Origin: Actinotalea alkalitolerans
GTDB lineage: Bacteria > Actinomycetota > Actinomycetes > Actinomycetales > Cellulomonadaceae
Length of the DNA: 64,000 nt
Assembly: GCF_023369855.1 (NCBI RefSeq)
Contig: NZ_JAMBPP010000017.1
Span: 1 to 64,000, forward strand
Direction: 5' to 3'
A program made the position numbers and the translations under genes. The notes beneath the pieces were generated by a model, which was given only the letters and a program-made list of their open reading frames with translations, did not search any database and was not told the origin of the DNA. This document shows positions 39,008 through 48,145 of this stretch, piece after piece. How positions within the stretch are numbered: the first letter of the stretch is position 1; every line of letters starts with the position of its first letter.

Positions 39008-42000
39008 ATGCACACCCAGACCCTGACGCAGTGCGCCCGACCCGCCGCGGACCTCGCCGACCGGTGGATGGCCGCGACCGCCGCCGGTGAGACGGCCCGC
39101 GAGAGGCGCACCACCGGGCGGCTGGCGGCCCTGGTCTCCGATCCCGCGGGGCTCGAGCTGGCGGTCCGCTTCGTGGACCGGGTGGCTCGGCCCCAGGACA
39201 CCGCGGTCGCCGCCCACGAGCTCACAGGCCTGGCCGCGTCGGCCGACGCCGCGGCCGGTTTCCTCGGCCCCGTGGATCGCACCCTGCTGCGCCTGGGGAC
39301 CCTGGTCGCCCCCGTGCTCCCCCAGGTCGTGGTGCCGGCGGCCCGCGCCCGGCTGCGCCAGCTCGTCGGGCACCTCGTCGCCGACGCCGGGCCCGGGCTC
39401 GGCGCGCACCTGGCCGCTGCCCGGGCCGACGGGTTCGGGCTCAACCTCAACCTGCTCGGCGAGGCCGTGCTGGGTGAGGCCGAGGCCCGGAGCCGTCTCG
39501 ATCGCGTGCGTGCGCTGATCGAGCGGCCGGACGTCGACTACGTCTCGATCAAGGTCTCCGCCGTCGCGAGCCAGCTCTCGACCTGGGACACCGCGGGAAG
39601 CCGCGACAGGGTCGTCGAGCGCCTCCGACCGCTGTACCTGACCGCGCAGCACCACGGCACCTTCATCAACCTCGACATGGAGGAGTACCGCGACCTGGCA
39701 CTCACGGTGCAGGTCTTCGAGCGGCTGGTGACCGACCCGGCGCTGCACGACCTCGAGATGGGCATCGTGCTCCAGGCCTACCTCCCGGACGCCCACGCCG
39801 CGTTCGACGAGATCGCCGCGATGGCTCAGCGGCGGGTCGAGCAGGGCGGCGCACGACTCAAGGTGCGCCTCGTCAAGGGCGCGAACCTGGCGATGGAGCG
39901 GGTCGAGGCCGAGATCCACGGGTGGCCGCAGGCGCCGTACCCGACCAAGCCCGACGTCGACGCGAGCTACGTGCGCCTGCTCGACACCGCGCTGCGGCCC
40001 GCGAGCACATCGGCGCTCCGGGTGGGCGTCGCCAGCCACAACCTGTTCCACGTCGCCCTCGCGCACCTGGTCGCCGCCGAACGCGGGGTGGGCGCCGACC
40101 TCGACGTGGAGATGCTGCAGGGCATGGCACCGGCCCAGGCACGGGCGGTCCAGGCCGACGTCGGACGGGTCCTGCTCTACACACCGGTGGTCGCGCGCGA
40201 GGACTTCGACGTCGCGATCGCCTACCTGATCCGCCGGCTCGAGGAGAACGCCGCCGAGCAGAACTTCCTGCACGCCCTGTTCGCCGGTGAACCGGCCCAC
40301 GGCGGGCGCCGGCCCAGCGCCCTGGACCGGCAGCGTGAGGCCTTCCTCACCTCGGTGCGCGAGGCGGGCACGGTGAGCACCACGCCGCGCCGTACGGAGC
40401 GCACCGGCCTCCCGGCAGAGGACCCCTTCACCAACGCGCCCGACACCGACCCCGCCGTCGAGGCATCCCGTCGCTGGGCGCAGGACCTGCTCACCCGGGA
40501 CGTCCTGGTGCCCGACGGTGTGCCGATCACCTCGGTCGCCGACGTCGACGCCGCCGTCGACCGGGCCGCGGAGCTCGCCGCCGGCTGGCACGACACGCCA
40601 CCCGGGCGTCGGGCCGAGGTTCTCCGGCTCGCCGCCCGCTACCTCGAGGAACTGCGCGGCGACCTCGTCGCCACGATGGTCCAGGAGGCCGGCAAGACCG
40701 TCGCCGAGGCGGACCCCGAGGTGAGCGAGGCCGTGGACTTCGCCCGCTACTACGCCGAGCAGGCTGAGCTGCTGGCCGACGGAGCGGTGCCGGGTGCCGT
40801 CTACCGGGCGCACGGGCTCACGGTCGTGGCCCCGCCGTGGAACTTCCCGGTCGCCATCCCCCTCGGCTCGACCCTCGCGGCGCTCGCCGCCGGGAGCCCC
40901 GTCCTGGTCAAACCCGCTCCGCCGACACCCCGGTGCGTGCAGGTCGCGGTGGGCGCGGTCCACCGGGCCCTGGACGACATGGGCCTGCCCCGCGACGTCG
41001 TCCAGGTCGTGCTGTCCCCCGAGGGCGAGGTGGGCCGGCGCCTGGTGACCCACCCGGCGGTCTCCCGGGTGGTGCTGACCGGCTCGATCGAGACCGCGCA
41101 GCTCTTCGCCTCGTGGCGCCCCGACCTGGACGTCCTGGCGGAGACCTCCGGGAAGAACGCCCTGATCGTGACACCTTCGGCCGATGTCGACCTGGCGGTG
41201 GCCGACGCGGTCCGCTCGGCCTTCGGGCACGCCGGTCAGAAGTGCTCGGCCGCGTCGCTGCTGATCCTGGTCGGCTCGGCCGGGCGGTCCGACCGGCTGC
41301 GTCGCCAGCTCGCCGATGCGGTGACCTCGCTGCAGGTCGGGCCCGCCACCGAGCTCTCGACCACGGTCGGGCCCCTGACCGAGCCGGCGACCGGCAAGCT
41401 GCTGCGTGCCCTGACCACCCTCGACCCCGGTGAGGCGTGGCTCGTCGAACCGCGCCGCCTGGATGCCGAGGGCAGGTCATGGACCCCCGGGGTCAAGCAC
41501 GGGGTCGCGCCCGGCTCGTTCTTCCACCTGACCGAGTGCTTCGGTCCGGTGCTCGGTGTGATGCGCACCGAGACCCTCGACGAGGCCATCGCGTGGCAGA
41601 ACGCGGTCGCCTTCGGCCTGACCGGGGGCATCCACTCGCTCGACGAGGCCGAGGTCGCAACCTGGCTGGAACGCGTCGAGGTGGGCAACGCCTACGTCAA
41701 CCGTCACATCACCGGGGCCGTGGTGCGACGCCAGCCCTTCGGTGGGTGGAAGGCGTCGGTCGTCGGGCCGGGCGCCAAGGCGGGTGGACCCAACTACCTC
41801 GCCGAGCTGGGGACCTGGACCGACTCGCCCGACGTCCCCCAGCAGGACGACGAGTGGTTGGCGTGGGCCGAGGCCGACGACCAACGCTGGTGGGACCGCG
41901 AGCTCGGGGGCGAGCACGACCCCAGCGGGCTGCACAGCGAGGCCAACGTGCTGCGGTACCGGCCCGTCCCTCACCTGACCGTGCGGGTCACCCAGGACGC

Positions 42001-42322
42001 CCGGGACCGCGAGGTCCGCCGGGTCCTGGCAGCCGCTGCGCTGGCAGGTGTGCCGGTCACCGTCAGCCGCGCCTCGCACGAGGACGACGCGACGTTCGCC
42101 GCCCGCGTCCGCTCGGGCGCGGTCTCGGGCCGGGTCCGCGTGATCGGCACCGCCGCCGGTCTGCGCGACGCCGCCGCGGGCCGTGTCGGTGAGGTCACCG
42201 TGCTCGACGGTCCGGTTCTCGCGAGCGGCCGACGGGAGCTGCTCACCGTGCTGCGCGAGCAGGCGATCAGTCGTACCCTGCACCGCTTCGGGCACGTCAC
42301 GGAGCCCCGGTCGAAGCGCTGA
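39008..42322 (+). CDS. putA: Bifunctional proline dehydrogenase / P5C dehydrogenase
   Basis: PutA oxidises proline to glutamate in two steps. The 1104-residue protein has an N-terminal FAD-dependent proline dehydrogenase barrel (about 80-430, with FGLNLNLLGEAVLGE, YVSIKVSAV, RLVKGANLAMERVEAE and YTPVVAREDFDVAIAYLIRRLEEN) and an aldehyde dehydrogenase domain (about 475-940) with catalytic E712 (AETSGKN) and C746 (GQKCSA). The last 150 residues resemble the C-terminal extension of longer PutA proteins. No N-terminal DNA-binding domain is present, so control falls to the divergent AraC-type protein. The start is the ATG closest to the conserved region; the preceding space has no strong Shine-Dalgarno. 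Confidence 0.95.
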   Translation: MHTQTLTQCARPAADLADRWMAATAAGETARERRTTGRLAALVSDPAGLELAVRFVDRVARPQDTAVAAHELTGLAASADAAAGFLGPVDRTLLRLGTLVAPVLPQVVVPAARARLRQLVGHLVADAGPGLGAHLAAARADGFGLNLNLLGEAVLGEAEARSRLDRVRALIERPDVDYVSIKVSAVASQLSTWDTAGSRDRVVERLRPLYLTAQHHGTFINLDMEEYRDLALTVQVFERLVTDPALHDLEMGIVLQAYLPDAHAAFDEIAAMAQRRVEQGGARLKVRLVKGANLAMERVEAEIHGWPQAPYPTKPDVDASYVRLLDTALRPASTSALRVGVASHNLFHVALAHLVAAERGVGADLDVEMLQGMAPAQARAVQADVGRVLLYTPVVAREDFDVAIAYLIRRLEENAAEQNFLHALFAGEPAHGGRRPSALDRQREAFLTSVREAGTVSTTPRRTERTGLPAEDPFTNAPDTDPAVEASRRWAQDLLTRDVLVPDGVPITSVADVDAAVDRAAELAAGWHDTPPGRRAEVLRLAARYLEELRGDLVATMVQEAGKTVAEADPEVSEAVDFARYYAEQAELLADGAVPGAVYRAHGLTVVAPPWNFPVAIPLGSTLAALAAGSPVLVKPAPPTPRCVQVAVGAVHRALDDMGLPRDVVQVVLSPEGEVGRRLVTHPAVSRVVLTGSIETAQLFASWRPDLDVLAETSGKNALIVTPSADVDLAVADAVRSAFGHAGQKCSAASLLILVGSAGRSDRLRRQLADAVTSLQVGPATELSTTVGPLTEPATGKLLRALTTLDPGEAWLVEPRRLDAEGRSWTPGVKHGVAPGSFFHLTECFGPVLGVMRTETLDEAIAWQNAVAFGLTGGIHSLDEAEVATWLERVEVGNAYVNRHITGAVVRRQPFGGWKASVVGPGAKAGGPNYLAELGTWTDSPDVPQQDDEWLAWAEADDQRWWDRELGGEHDPSGLHSEANVLRYRPVPHLTVRVTQDARDREVRRVLAAAALAGVPVTVSRASHEDDATFAARVRSGAVSGRVRVIGTAAGLRDAAAGRVGEVTVLDGPVLASGRRELLTVLREQAISRTLHRFGHVTEPRSKR

Positions 42323-42337
42323 CCGCACGAGCTGCGT

Positions 42338-42359
42338 CCGGACGGGTGACCAGGTCCGG
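42338..42359 (+). terminator. Weak hairpin after putA
   Basis: CCGGAC (42338-42343) and GTCCGG (42354-42359) form a perfect 6-bp stem with a 10-nt loop, 15 nt after the putA stop codon. There is no T-run, so this is a modest terminator candidate. Confidence 0.35.
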
Positions 42360-42453
42360 CGAGGTGTCCGCTCCGGGTACGCCCGAACGAGTGAAATGGG
42401 AGAGAAACGGAGAACTGCGGGCAAAGGTCCTCACGGTAAGGCTGGCCTGCGCC

Positions 42454-42459
42454 GATACT
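42454..42459 (+). promoter_or_regulatory. Probable -10 box of leaderless GGDEF-EAL mRNA
   Basis: GATACT ends 6 nt before the GTG start of the GGDEF-EAL gene. No Shine-Dalgarno is present between them. Confidence 0.5.
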
Positions 42460-42465
42460 TGATCC

Positions 42466-44724
42466 GTGCAAGGACTCGCGCCTTCGTGGCTCACGGTCGT
42501 CCAGTGCGTCGTCGCGGGCGCGGTCATCGGCCTGTGCGCACTCCACTGGGTGTGGTGGCGCAGCGAGCTCCGTCGCTCGGGCGCCGCGTGGACCCTCACG
42601 TTGTCCCTCGCCCTCGCGGTGGTCCTGCTCACCAACGGCCTGCTCGACGGTGCCCAGCAGACTGGCCAGGCCTCCGCGCTGACCTTCGCACGCTTCTGCG
42701 CGCTCGCTGCGGCGATCACCCTGAGCCTCCCCGCGACGCAGGCCTACACCCGTGGGCCGTCGGTCCGTGCCCTGACTGCCGCCGTCGGCGGGTGGTACCT
42801 GGTGGGTGCGGTCCTGTGGGTCGCGACGGACCTCGTGGGCGTGCGCGGCTTCGAGGACGGACTGCCCGTCTACGGACCGCTGTCGACCGCCGTCGCGCTG
42901 CTGCCCCTGCTCGCCGTCGGGCAGTACCTCGTCCGCGCGGTCCGCGGCCGACCGATCAACCCCGTCGGCGCCGTGGTGACGGTGACCGCGTGCGTGTCAG
43001 CGCTGCTCCTCGTGGCCTCTCACGCCGAGCCTGCCTCCGCTGCCGGCGAGCTCCTCCGAGGCGTGTGGGTCGTGCCGATGGTGATCGGCCTGCACGTCAT
43101 GGCCGCGGTCCGCATCTCGACCGTCCAGCGCGCCGCGGTCCGCCGTGCACGGATGCGCGACGCCCTGTCCGCCGTCGCCAACGCGGCGCTCTTCGTCAAG
43201 TGCCCCGAGCAGATCCTGGACCGGGCGATCGCCGAGAGCCGCGACCTCCTCGCCGACGAGTCCATCGAGGGGAGCCTGCGGCCCCTGGCCCGCCACCGCT
43301 TCGTGACCGAGCTCTACTCGCGCGGAGGCCACGTCTTCGACACCGACGAGCAGGTCTTCCTGCGCGACATCGCACGGGTCGTCTCGGGTGCCGCCGAACG
43401 CCAGGAGCTCACCAACCGGCTCGGCAGGGCCGCGTCGACGGACTCCTTGACCCAGCTGCACAACCGCCACTCCCTGGACCGCTACCTGACCGAGGCGCTC
43501 GAGAAGGCCAACGTCGAGCGCACCCGGGTGGGACTGCTCTTCTGCGACCTCGACGGGTTCAAGCAGGTCAACGACCGCCACGGCCACGAGTGGGGTGACA
43601 CCCTGCTGGTGCTCACCGCCGAGCACCTGCGTGAGGTCGTGGGCCCCAAGCCCTTCATCGCTCGTCACGGCGGTGACGAGTTCGTCGTCGTGATCGAACG
43701 CGCAGGGAGCCTGGACGAGCTCGCCGACCTGGCCACTCGCCTGCGCACAGACTTCCGTCCGCCCGACGACGAGAGTGCGACCACCTCCCTGACGATCGGG
43801 GTCGCCGCCTGGGAGCCCGGTGAGCAGGTCGACACCTCGGCGCTGGTGCGCGATGCCGACGTAGCGATGCTCGAGGCCAAACGCCACCGGTCCGGGGTCG
43901 CCCTGTACGACGACGTCCTGCGCAGCCGGGTGACCGCTCAGAACGCCCTGCGCCGTGACCTGCAGAACGGTGTGGCCAACGGCGAGATCATCGCCCACTT
44001 CCAACCTCTGACGAACACCTCGACCCTCGAGGTCGTCGGCCTGGAGGTCCTCGCCCGGTGGCGTCACGGGCGTCGGCTGCGCCACCCGGCCGAGTGGCTC
44101 CCCTTCGCCGAGGAGTCAGGGCTGATCGTCGAGATCGGCCGACAGATGTTCGTCGCCGCCCGCGAGGGCATGGAACGCTTCGACCTGCCGGTCGCCGTCA
44201 ACGTCGCCGCCCGTCAGCTCGACGAGCCCGGCTTCCTGCACCTGGTCGAGCAGGCATGGGGCGACACCGCCTGGGACCGCCTCACCATCGAGGTGACCGA
44301 GTCGGCGCTGCTGCACGACGCCGAGCACGTCTGCGCGGCCCTGGCGGCGCTCGCGGAGAAGGGCGTCAAGATCGCTCTCGACGACTTCGGCACCGGCTAC
44401 AACTCGCTCTCACGCCTCGGCGAGCTGCCGGTGCACGTGCTCAAGATCGACCGGACCTTCGTCCGGGACATCCGCACCCCCGAGGGCGCCGCGGTGCTCC
44501 GGGCGATCCTGGCGCTGGCCGAGGCTCATCACCTCGAGGTCATCGCCGAAGGGGTCGAGCGGGTCGACGAGCTCACCGCCCTGATCGCGATGAACGTCCC
44601 CACGGTCCAGGGCCACATGCTCGGTCGGCCGGCAGCGGGCCTGCCGGTCCGGGGACCCCGACCCAGCGGCCCGGGCCGCCTGACCGGCCCGCGACCGCTG
44701 ATCAGCCCAGCAGCGTCGGCTTGA
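42466..44724 (+). CDS. Membrane GGDEF-EAL cyclic-di-GMP protein
   Basis: This 752-residue protein probably controls cyclic di-GMP. Seven or so membrane helices fill the N-terminal 215 residues. A diguanylate cyclase domain follows (about 320-480) with intact GGDEF (402-406) but no RxxD inhibition site. A phosphodiesterase domain (about 490-735) has EVL (527-529) in place of EAL, and keeps VTESALL, DDFGTGY (starting D639) and LKIDRTF. Both activities could therefore be alive, with either dominant. The GTG start is leaderless. The end overlaps convergent nusB by 23 bp. Control of the type IV pili 7 kb away is an attractive but untested idea. Confidence 0.9.
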   Translation: MQGLAPSWLTVVQCVVAGAVIGLCALHWVWWRSELRRSGAAWTLTLSLALAVVLLTNGLLDGAQQTGQASALTFARFCALAAAITLSLPATQAYTRGPSVRALTAAVGGWYLVGAVLWVATDLVGVRGFEDGLPVYGPLSTAVALLPLLAVGQYLVRAVRGRPINPVGAVVTVTACVSALLLVASHAEPASAAGELLRGVWVVPMVIGLHVMAAVRISTVQRAAVRRARMRDALSAVANAALFVKCPEQILDRAIAESRDLLADESIEGSLRPLARHRFVTELYSRGGHVFDTDEQVFLRDIARVVSGAAERQELTNRLGRAASTDSLTQLHNRHSLDRYLTEALEKANVERTRVGLLFCDLDGFKQVNDRHGHEWGDTLLVLTAEHLREVVGPKPFIARHGGDEFVVVIERAGSLDELADLATRLRTDFRPPDDESATTSLTIGVAAWEPGEQVDTSALVRDADVAMLEAKRHRSGVALYDDVLRSRVTAQNALRRDLQNGVANGEIIAHFQPLTNTSTLEVVGLEVLARWRHGRRLRHPAEWLPFAEESGLIVEIGRQMFVAAREGMERFDLPVAVNVAARQLDEPGFLHLVEQAWGDTAWDRLTIEVTESALLHDAEHVCAALAALAEKGVKIALDDFGTGYNSLSRLGELPVHVLKIDRTFVRDIRTPEGAAVLRAILALAEAHHLEVIAEGVERVDELTALIAMNVPTVQGHMLGRPAAGLPVRGPRPSGPGRLTGPRPLISPAASA

Positions 44725-45118
44725 GCTCGACGAGCCGCCCGAGCAACCCGTTGACGAAGGTCGGCGAGTCGTCGGTGGACAGTGCCCGGGCGAGCTCGAC
44801 GGCCTCGTCCACCGCGACGGCGTCGGGCACCTCGTCGTTGAAGAGGATCTCCCAGGCGCCGATGCGCAGCACGGCACGGTCGACCGCGGGCATCCGGTCC
44901 AGGCTCCACCCGTGGGCGTAGGTCGCGATCAGCTCGTCGATGCGATCGCGCTGGTCGAGCACCCCCTCGACCAGGTCGACCGAGTACTGGGGCAACGAGG
45001 CCTCGGTCCCGGGCTGGGCGATGCGGTCGCTGAGCACCTGGAGCGGGGCCAGTCCGCGCTGGTCCGCCTCGAACAGGACGTCCAGCGCGCGCTTGCGCGC
45101 CTTGCTGCGTGCGCTCAC
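44702..45118 (-). CDS. nusB: Transcription antitermination factor NusB
   Basis: NusB binds boxA RNA with NusE (S10) in rRNA antitermination. The 138-residue all-helical protein has RSKARKRALDVLFEADQRG at the start and LDRMPAVDRAVLRIGAWEIL in the core. GTG is the start, 7 bp after efp. The last 23 bp overlap the convergent GGDEF-EAL gene. Confidence 0.95.
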   Translation of the reverse strand: MSARSKARKRALDVLFEADQRGLAPLQVLSDRIAQPGTEASLPQYSVDLVEGVLDQRDRIDELIATYAHGWSLDRMPAVDRAVLRIGAWEILFNDEVPDAVAVDEAVELARALSTDDSPTFVNGLLGRLVELKPTLLG

Positions 45119-45125
45119 CGGCTGA

Positions 45126-45686
45126 TCAGTTCACTCGGCCGAGGTACGAGCCGTCGCGGGTGTCGACCTTGACCTTGGTCCCGTTCTCGATGAAGAGCGG
45201 CACCTGGATCTCCGCGCCGGTCTCCACGGTCGCGGGCTTGGTGCCGCCCGTCGAGCGGTCACCCTGCAGGCCCGGCTCGGTGTACGTGATCTCCAGGACC
45301 ACCGAGGGGGGGAGCTCGACGTAGAGCGGGATGCCCTCGTTGGTCGCGACCATGGCCTGCTGGTTCTCGAGCAGGAAGCTGGCCGCGTCGCCCACCGTCG
45401 TCTCGGAGACGTTCAGCTGCTCGAAGGAGGAGCTGTCCATGAAGACGTAGTCGGTGCCGTCCTTGTACAGGTACTGCATGTCGCGCTTGTCGACGTTGGC
45501 CGTCTCGACCTTCAGACCCGCGTTGAAGGTCTTGTCCACGACCTTGCCCGAGAGCACGTTCTTGAGCTTGGTGCGCACGAAGGCACCACCCTTGCCGGGC
45601 TTGACGTGCTGGAACTCGATGACGGACCACAGCTGGCCGTCGATCTTGAGAACCGTGCCGTTCTTCAGGTCATTCGTCGTGGCCAC
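45126..45686 (-). CDS. efp: Elongation factor P
   Basis: EF-P relieves ribosomes stalled at proline runs. The 186-residue protein has three barrel domains and the tip loop KPGKGGAF with K32. In this subgroup the loop lysine is thought to work without known modification; no modification gene is seen nearby. The GTG start follows AGGAAG. nusB follows directly. In many Actinobacteria pepP or aroQ lies next upstream; here a SatD-like pair and a DUF559 gene stand between efp and aroQ. Confidence 0.96.
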   Translation of the reverse strand: MATTNDLKNGTVLKIDGQLWSVIEFQHVKPGKGGAFVRTKLKNVLSGKVVDKTFNAGLKVETANVDKRDMQYLYKDGTDYVFMDSSSFEQLNVSETTVGDAASFLLENQQAMVATNEGIPLYVELPPSVVLEITYTEPGLQGDRSTGGTKPATVETGAEIQVPLFIENGTKVKVDTRDGSYLGRVN

Positions 45687-45826
45687 AGTGGGTCTTCCTG
45701 TCGAGGTCGAAGAGGTCGTGCCCGAGCCCAGGCGGCACGTCCCGTGGACGGGCCGAGCGGATCACCGCAGGCTGCCAGGGCAGCGCGGGACGGTGGGGAC
45801 CGGCGACGGCATGAGGGCGACGTCAA

Positions 45827-45832
45827 GTCTAG
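45827..45832 (-). promoter_or_regulatory. Possible -10 box of efp
   Basis: TAGACT on the minus strand lies about 140 nt before the efp GTG. No convincing -35 box is present. The rest of the 190-bp gap between efp and the small membrane-protein gene holds nothing I recognise. Confidence 0.4.
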
Positions 45833-45876
45833 CGTGGCGTGTCCCCCGGACGGGCCAGCCAGGTCGCCTGCGGATG

Positions 45877-46353
45877 TCAGCCGGTCAGCAGACCGCGGAA
45901 CGCCCCACCCACGGCGACCGCCCAGAGCATCGAGGCGAGGGTGCCGATGACGAACCGCTCCGACGCGGAGGGCCGTTCCCGCAGCTCGGGGTAGCGCCCC
46001 AGTCCCTTGATCGCGATGACGAACGCGATCGCCGCCGGGTAGCCCGCGAGCAGCGCCCCGGTGATCGCGATGCGTTCGAGGATCCCGATCCACGTCCCGC
46101 CCCGCAGCGCGTCCCGGGAACGGTCACCCACCGGGCCGTCACCCACACGGGCGTCCAGGTCGGGGTCGCGGGTGAGCTCCGCGGACAGGGGGGCGTCCTG
46201 CGGCGCCTCGTCGCGCAGCGCGGCCCCCTCCTCGCCACCGGCATCGGCCGATCGCGCGGCGAGCCTGAGCACCCCGGCGGTGAGCGGGGCGCCGACGAGG
46301 GCGCTGAGGGCCAGCGCCGCGGCACCGATGAGCGTGACGAGCCAGGGGTTCAT
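45877..46353 (-). CDS. Hypothetical membrane protein paired with SatD-like protein
   Basis: This 158-residue protein has an N-terminal membrane segment (about 3-28), a polar acidic stretch (35-85) and two or three further membrane segments (about 88-158, ending AVAVGGAFRGLL). I do not recognise the family. The ATG at 46353 overlaps the stop of the SatD-like gene as ATGA; a longer frame to 46413 would run inside that gene. In other bacteria SatD genes are often followed by a small membrane protein, so the pair may work together. Confidence 0.72.
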   Translation of the reverse strand: MNPWLVTLIGAAALALSALVGAPLTAGVLRLAARSADAGGEEGAALRDEAPQDAPLSAELTRDPDLDARVGDGPVGDRSRDALRGGTWIGILERIAITGALLAGYPAAIAFVIAIKGLGRYPELRERPSASERFVIGTLASMLWAVAVGGAFRGLLTG

Positions 46354-46964
46354 CGGTCTCCCTCTGCGAGCAACCGGGCGACCACCGGACGGACGGCCAC
46401 CTCCTCGGACCACAGTGCCGTACGCAGCCGTTGGCTGACGGCCTGCTCACTGATCTTGAGACGCGCCGCGACGTCCTTCTGCCGCAGACCGCCCGCACCG
46501 ACCAGCTCGATCGCCTCCCAGCCCGCGTCGGAGCGTCGCGCGATCACGCCGCCCAGGAGGCGCAGGACGGCCTCCGCCTCGCGCCCTCTGGCCCCCGTCT
46601 CACCCGCACCGGCCTCGACCGCCACCGGGGCTGCGCTCCCCCGACCCTTGGCCCGCTCCACCGCGGCACGGGCGCGCACGAAGGCCTCCCCCGAGGCGGC
46701 GCGGCTCGAGGCCGGGAGCGGCTCGTGCACCGGCCCGATGCCGATGCCGATGCTCCACCCGCCGATGCGCAGCAGGGCCAGGGTCACGGTCGTGAGGTCG
46801 TCGGCGTCGCGCAGGACGGCCTGCACCTCGTCCCCCACCGTCCGCTCGAAGGGTCGCAGCACGCCGGGCAGTGCGGCGGTGAGCGGGGCCATCGTCGTGA
46901 GCAGCTCAGGCACGAGGTCCCCGCGCGTGGTGCTGGCGTCCTGGTCGACCGTCAGTACGAACAT
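46350..46964 (-). CDS. SatD-like protein with C-terminal helix-turn-helix
   Basis: This 204-residue protein resembles the SatD family: MFVLTVDQDAS at the start, RTVGDEVQAVL in the middle (SatD proteins have GDEFQ here) and LRIGGWSIGIGIG. The C-terminal 50 residues look like a DNA-binding helix-turn-helix (GLRQKDVAARLKISEQAVSQRL). The function of the family is not known. The ATG lacks a Shine-Dalgarno but has TAGCCT 6 nt upstream. It is the first gene of a two-gene unit with the membrane-protein gene. Confidence 0.72.
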   Translation of the reverse strand: MFVLTVDQDASTTRGDLVPELLTTMAPLTAALPGVLRPFERTVGDEVQAVLRDADDLTTVTLALLRIGGWSIGIGIGPVHEPLPASSRAASGEAFVRARAAVERAKGRGSAAPVAVEAGAGETGARGREAEAVLRLLGGVIARRSDAGWEAIELVGAGGLRQKDVAARLKISEQAVSQRLRTALWSEEVAVRPVVARLLAEGDR

Positions 46965-46970
46965 CGCTCA

Positions 46971-46976
46971 AGGCTA
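46971..46976 (-). promoter_or_regulatory. Probable -10 box of leaderless SatD-like mRNA
   Basis: TAGCCT on the minus strand lies 6 nt before the ATG of the SatD-like gene. Confidence 0.55.
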
Positions 46977-47036
46977 GACCCTAGATCCCGCCCCCTCAAG
47001 CCCCCAGCCTTAACCCACCCCCATCAACCCCACGCC

Positions 47037-47096
47037 CTCGCGCGGTCCGGCGAGGTTTCGGTCGCTCTGAGCGACCTAGACCTCGCGCGATCCGGC
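47037..47096. repeat. Palindromic repeat upstream of the DUF559 gene
   Basis: The core is a two-part inverted repeat: GCGAGGT (47050-47056) with ACCTCGC (47080-47086), and GGTCGCT (47060-47066) with AGCGACC (47070-47076) around a 3-nt loop. It is bracketed by two direct copies of CTCGCGCGRTCCGGC (47037-47051 and 47082-47096, one mismatch). Its right half recurs after the DUF559 gene. The rest of the gap to 47214 is G-rich on the plus strand; TTGTGCACA lies at 47155-47163. Confidence 0.7.
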
Positions 47097-47214
47097 AGCC
47101 CGCGGGGTGGGGGCGGGCGGGTGGGGCTGGGTCGGGAGGGGCGGGCGGGGCAGGTTGTGCACAGGGGCCGAGGGGGCGTGGTGGTGGCGTCGGGATGTGC
47201 GGGAGGGTGGGGCG

Positions 47215-48129
47215 GTGCGGCCACCTCCTGCATCCGAGTGGATCCCCCCGGTGGCCAACGGGCAGTCCTCGGTCTTCACCGCGGCTCAGGCGCTGTCGGC
47301 GGGAATGACGATCGGGCAGGTGCGCCACCGCCGCTCCACCCGGCTGTGGGTCCCGGTGGCCGGGTCAGCCCTGCGGCACCGAGACCTCGACGCACGACGG
47401 GACCCGATGGTCCCGGTCTGGGCGGCGTGCCTCACCTGGCCCGATGCCGTGGTCTGCCGCCGGGCGGCGGCGAGGGTCCATGGCCTTCCGGTCGACCTCA
47501 CGGGCAGGGTCCACGCGATCGTCCCGCACGGCCGACGCGCCCGCGCACGGCTGGAACCGCTACGGGTCGCTCTGCCCGAGGACGACGTCCTGCGCTTCGC
47601 CGGCTTCGCCCTGACCACGCTGCCTCGGACCGTCCTGGACCTCCTGGGACACCTGCCCGAGCGGGAGAGCGAGTCCTTGCTCGTCTGGGTGCTCACCCGC
47701 CGCGTGCTCACCCATGCCCACCTTGAGCGGCTGCTCAGCGAACGCCCGGGTCTTGCCGGGAACGTCCGTCGTCGTGCCCTGCTCGCCACCACCCGGGGCG
47801 GGGCGATGAGCCTCGCCGAGCGCCGCCTGCACACCATCCTCGAGCGCGGCGGCGTCGCCGGATGGCAGGCCGACCAGACCCTGAGGGACGACACAGGCAT
47901 CATCGGCAACGCCGACGTGCTGTTCCGCGCCGAGAAGCTGGTGCTCGAGGTGGACGGACAGGCCTACCACCAGGGCGCGCAGTTCCAGCGGGACCGGACC
48001 CGGCAGAACCGGCTGGTCGCCGCAGGGTTCACCGTCCTGCGCTTCACCTGGCACGACCTCACCGACCGCCCCAACACCGTGCTCCACACGGTGACCCGCA
48101 CCCGCCTGCGGGCACACACGATCCGGTGA
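47215..48129 (+). CDS. DUF559 / AbiEi-like nuclease-fold protein
   Basis: This 304-residue protein has an N-terminal AbiEi-type part (about 15-130, FTAAQALSAGMTIGQVRHR to AAARVHGLPV) and a C-terminal DUF559 domain (about 195-300) of the PD-(D/E)XK nuclease fold. Candidate active residues are E202 (SLAERRL), D234 (NADVLF) and E245/D247 (LVLEVDG). I chose the GTG at 47215 because GGGAGGG lies upstream. The gene is alone on the plus strand between the SatD-like gene and aroQ and is bracketed by related repeats. Homologues are frequent in Actinobacteria, but the function is unknown; a toxin, defence or selfish role is possible. Confidence 0.8.
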   Translation: MRPPPASEWIPPVANGQSSVFTAAQALSAGMTIGQVRHRRSTRLWVPVAGSALRHRDLDARRDPMVPVWAACLTWPDAVVCRRAAARVHGLPVDLTGRVHAIVPHGRRARARLEPLRVALPEDDVLRFAGFALTTLPRTVLDLLGHLPERESESLLVWVLTRRVLTHAHLERLLSERPGLAGNVRRRALLATTRGGAMSLAERRLHTILERGGVAGWQADQTLRDDTGIIGNADVLFRAEKLVLEVDGQAYHQGAQFQRDRTRQNRLVAAGFTVLRFTWHDLTDRPNTVLHTVTRTRLRAHTIR

Positions 48130-48145
48130 GGTTCCTGCTGTTCTC

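Noticed and set aside
47155-47163. TTGTGCACA as a DnaA box
   Set aside because: It differs by one base from the usual TTGTCCACA, stands alone and no replication genes are near. It is better seen as part of the region before the DUF559 gene.
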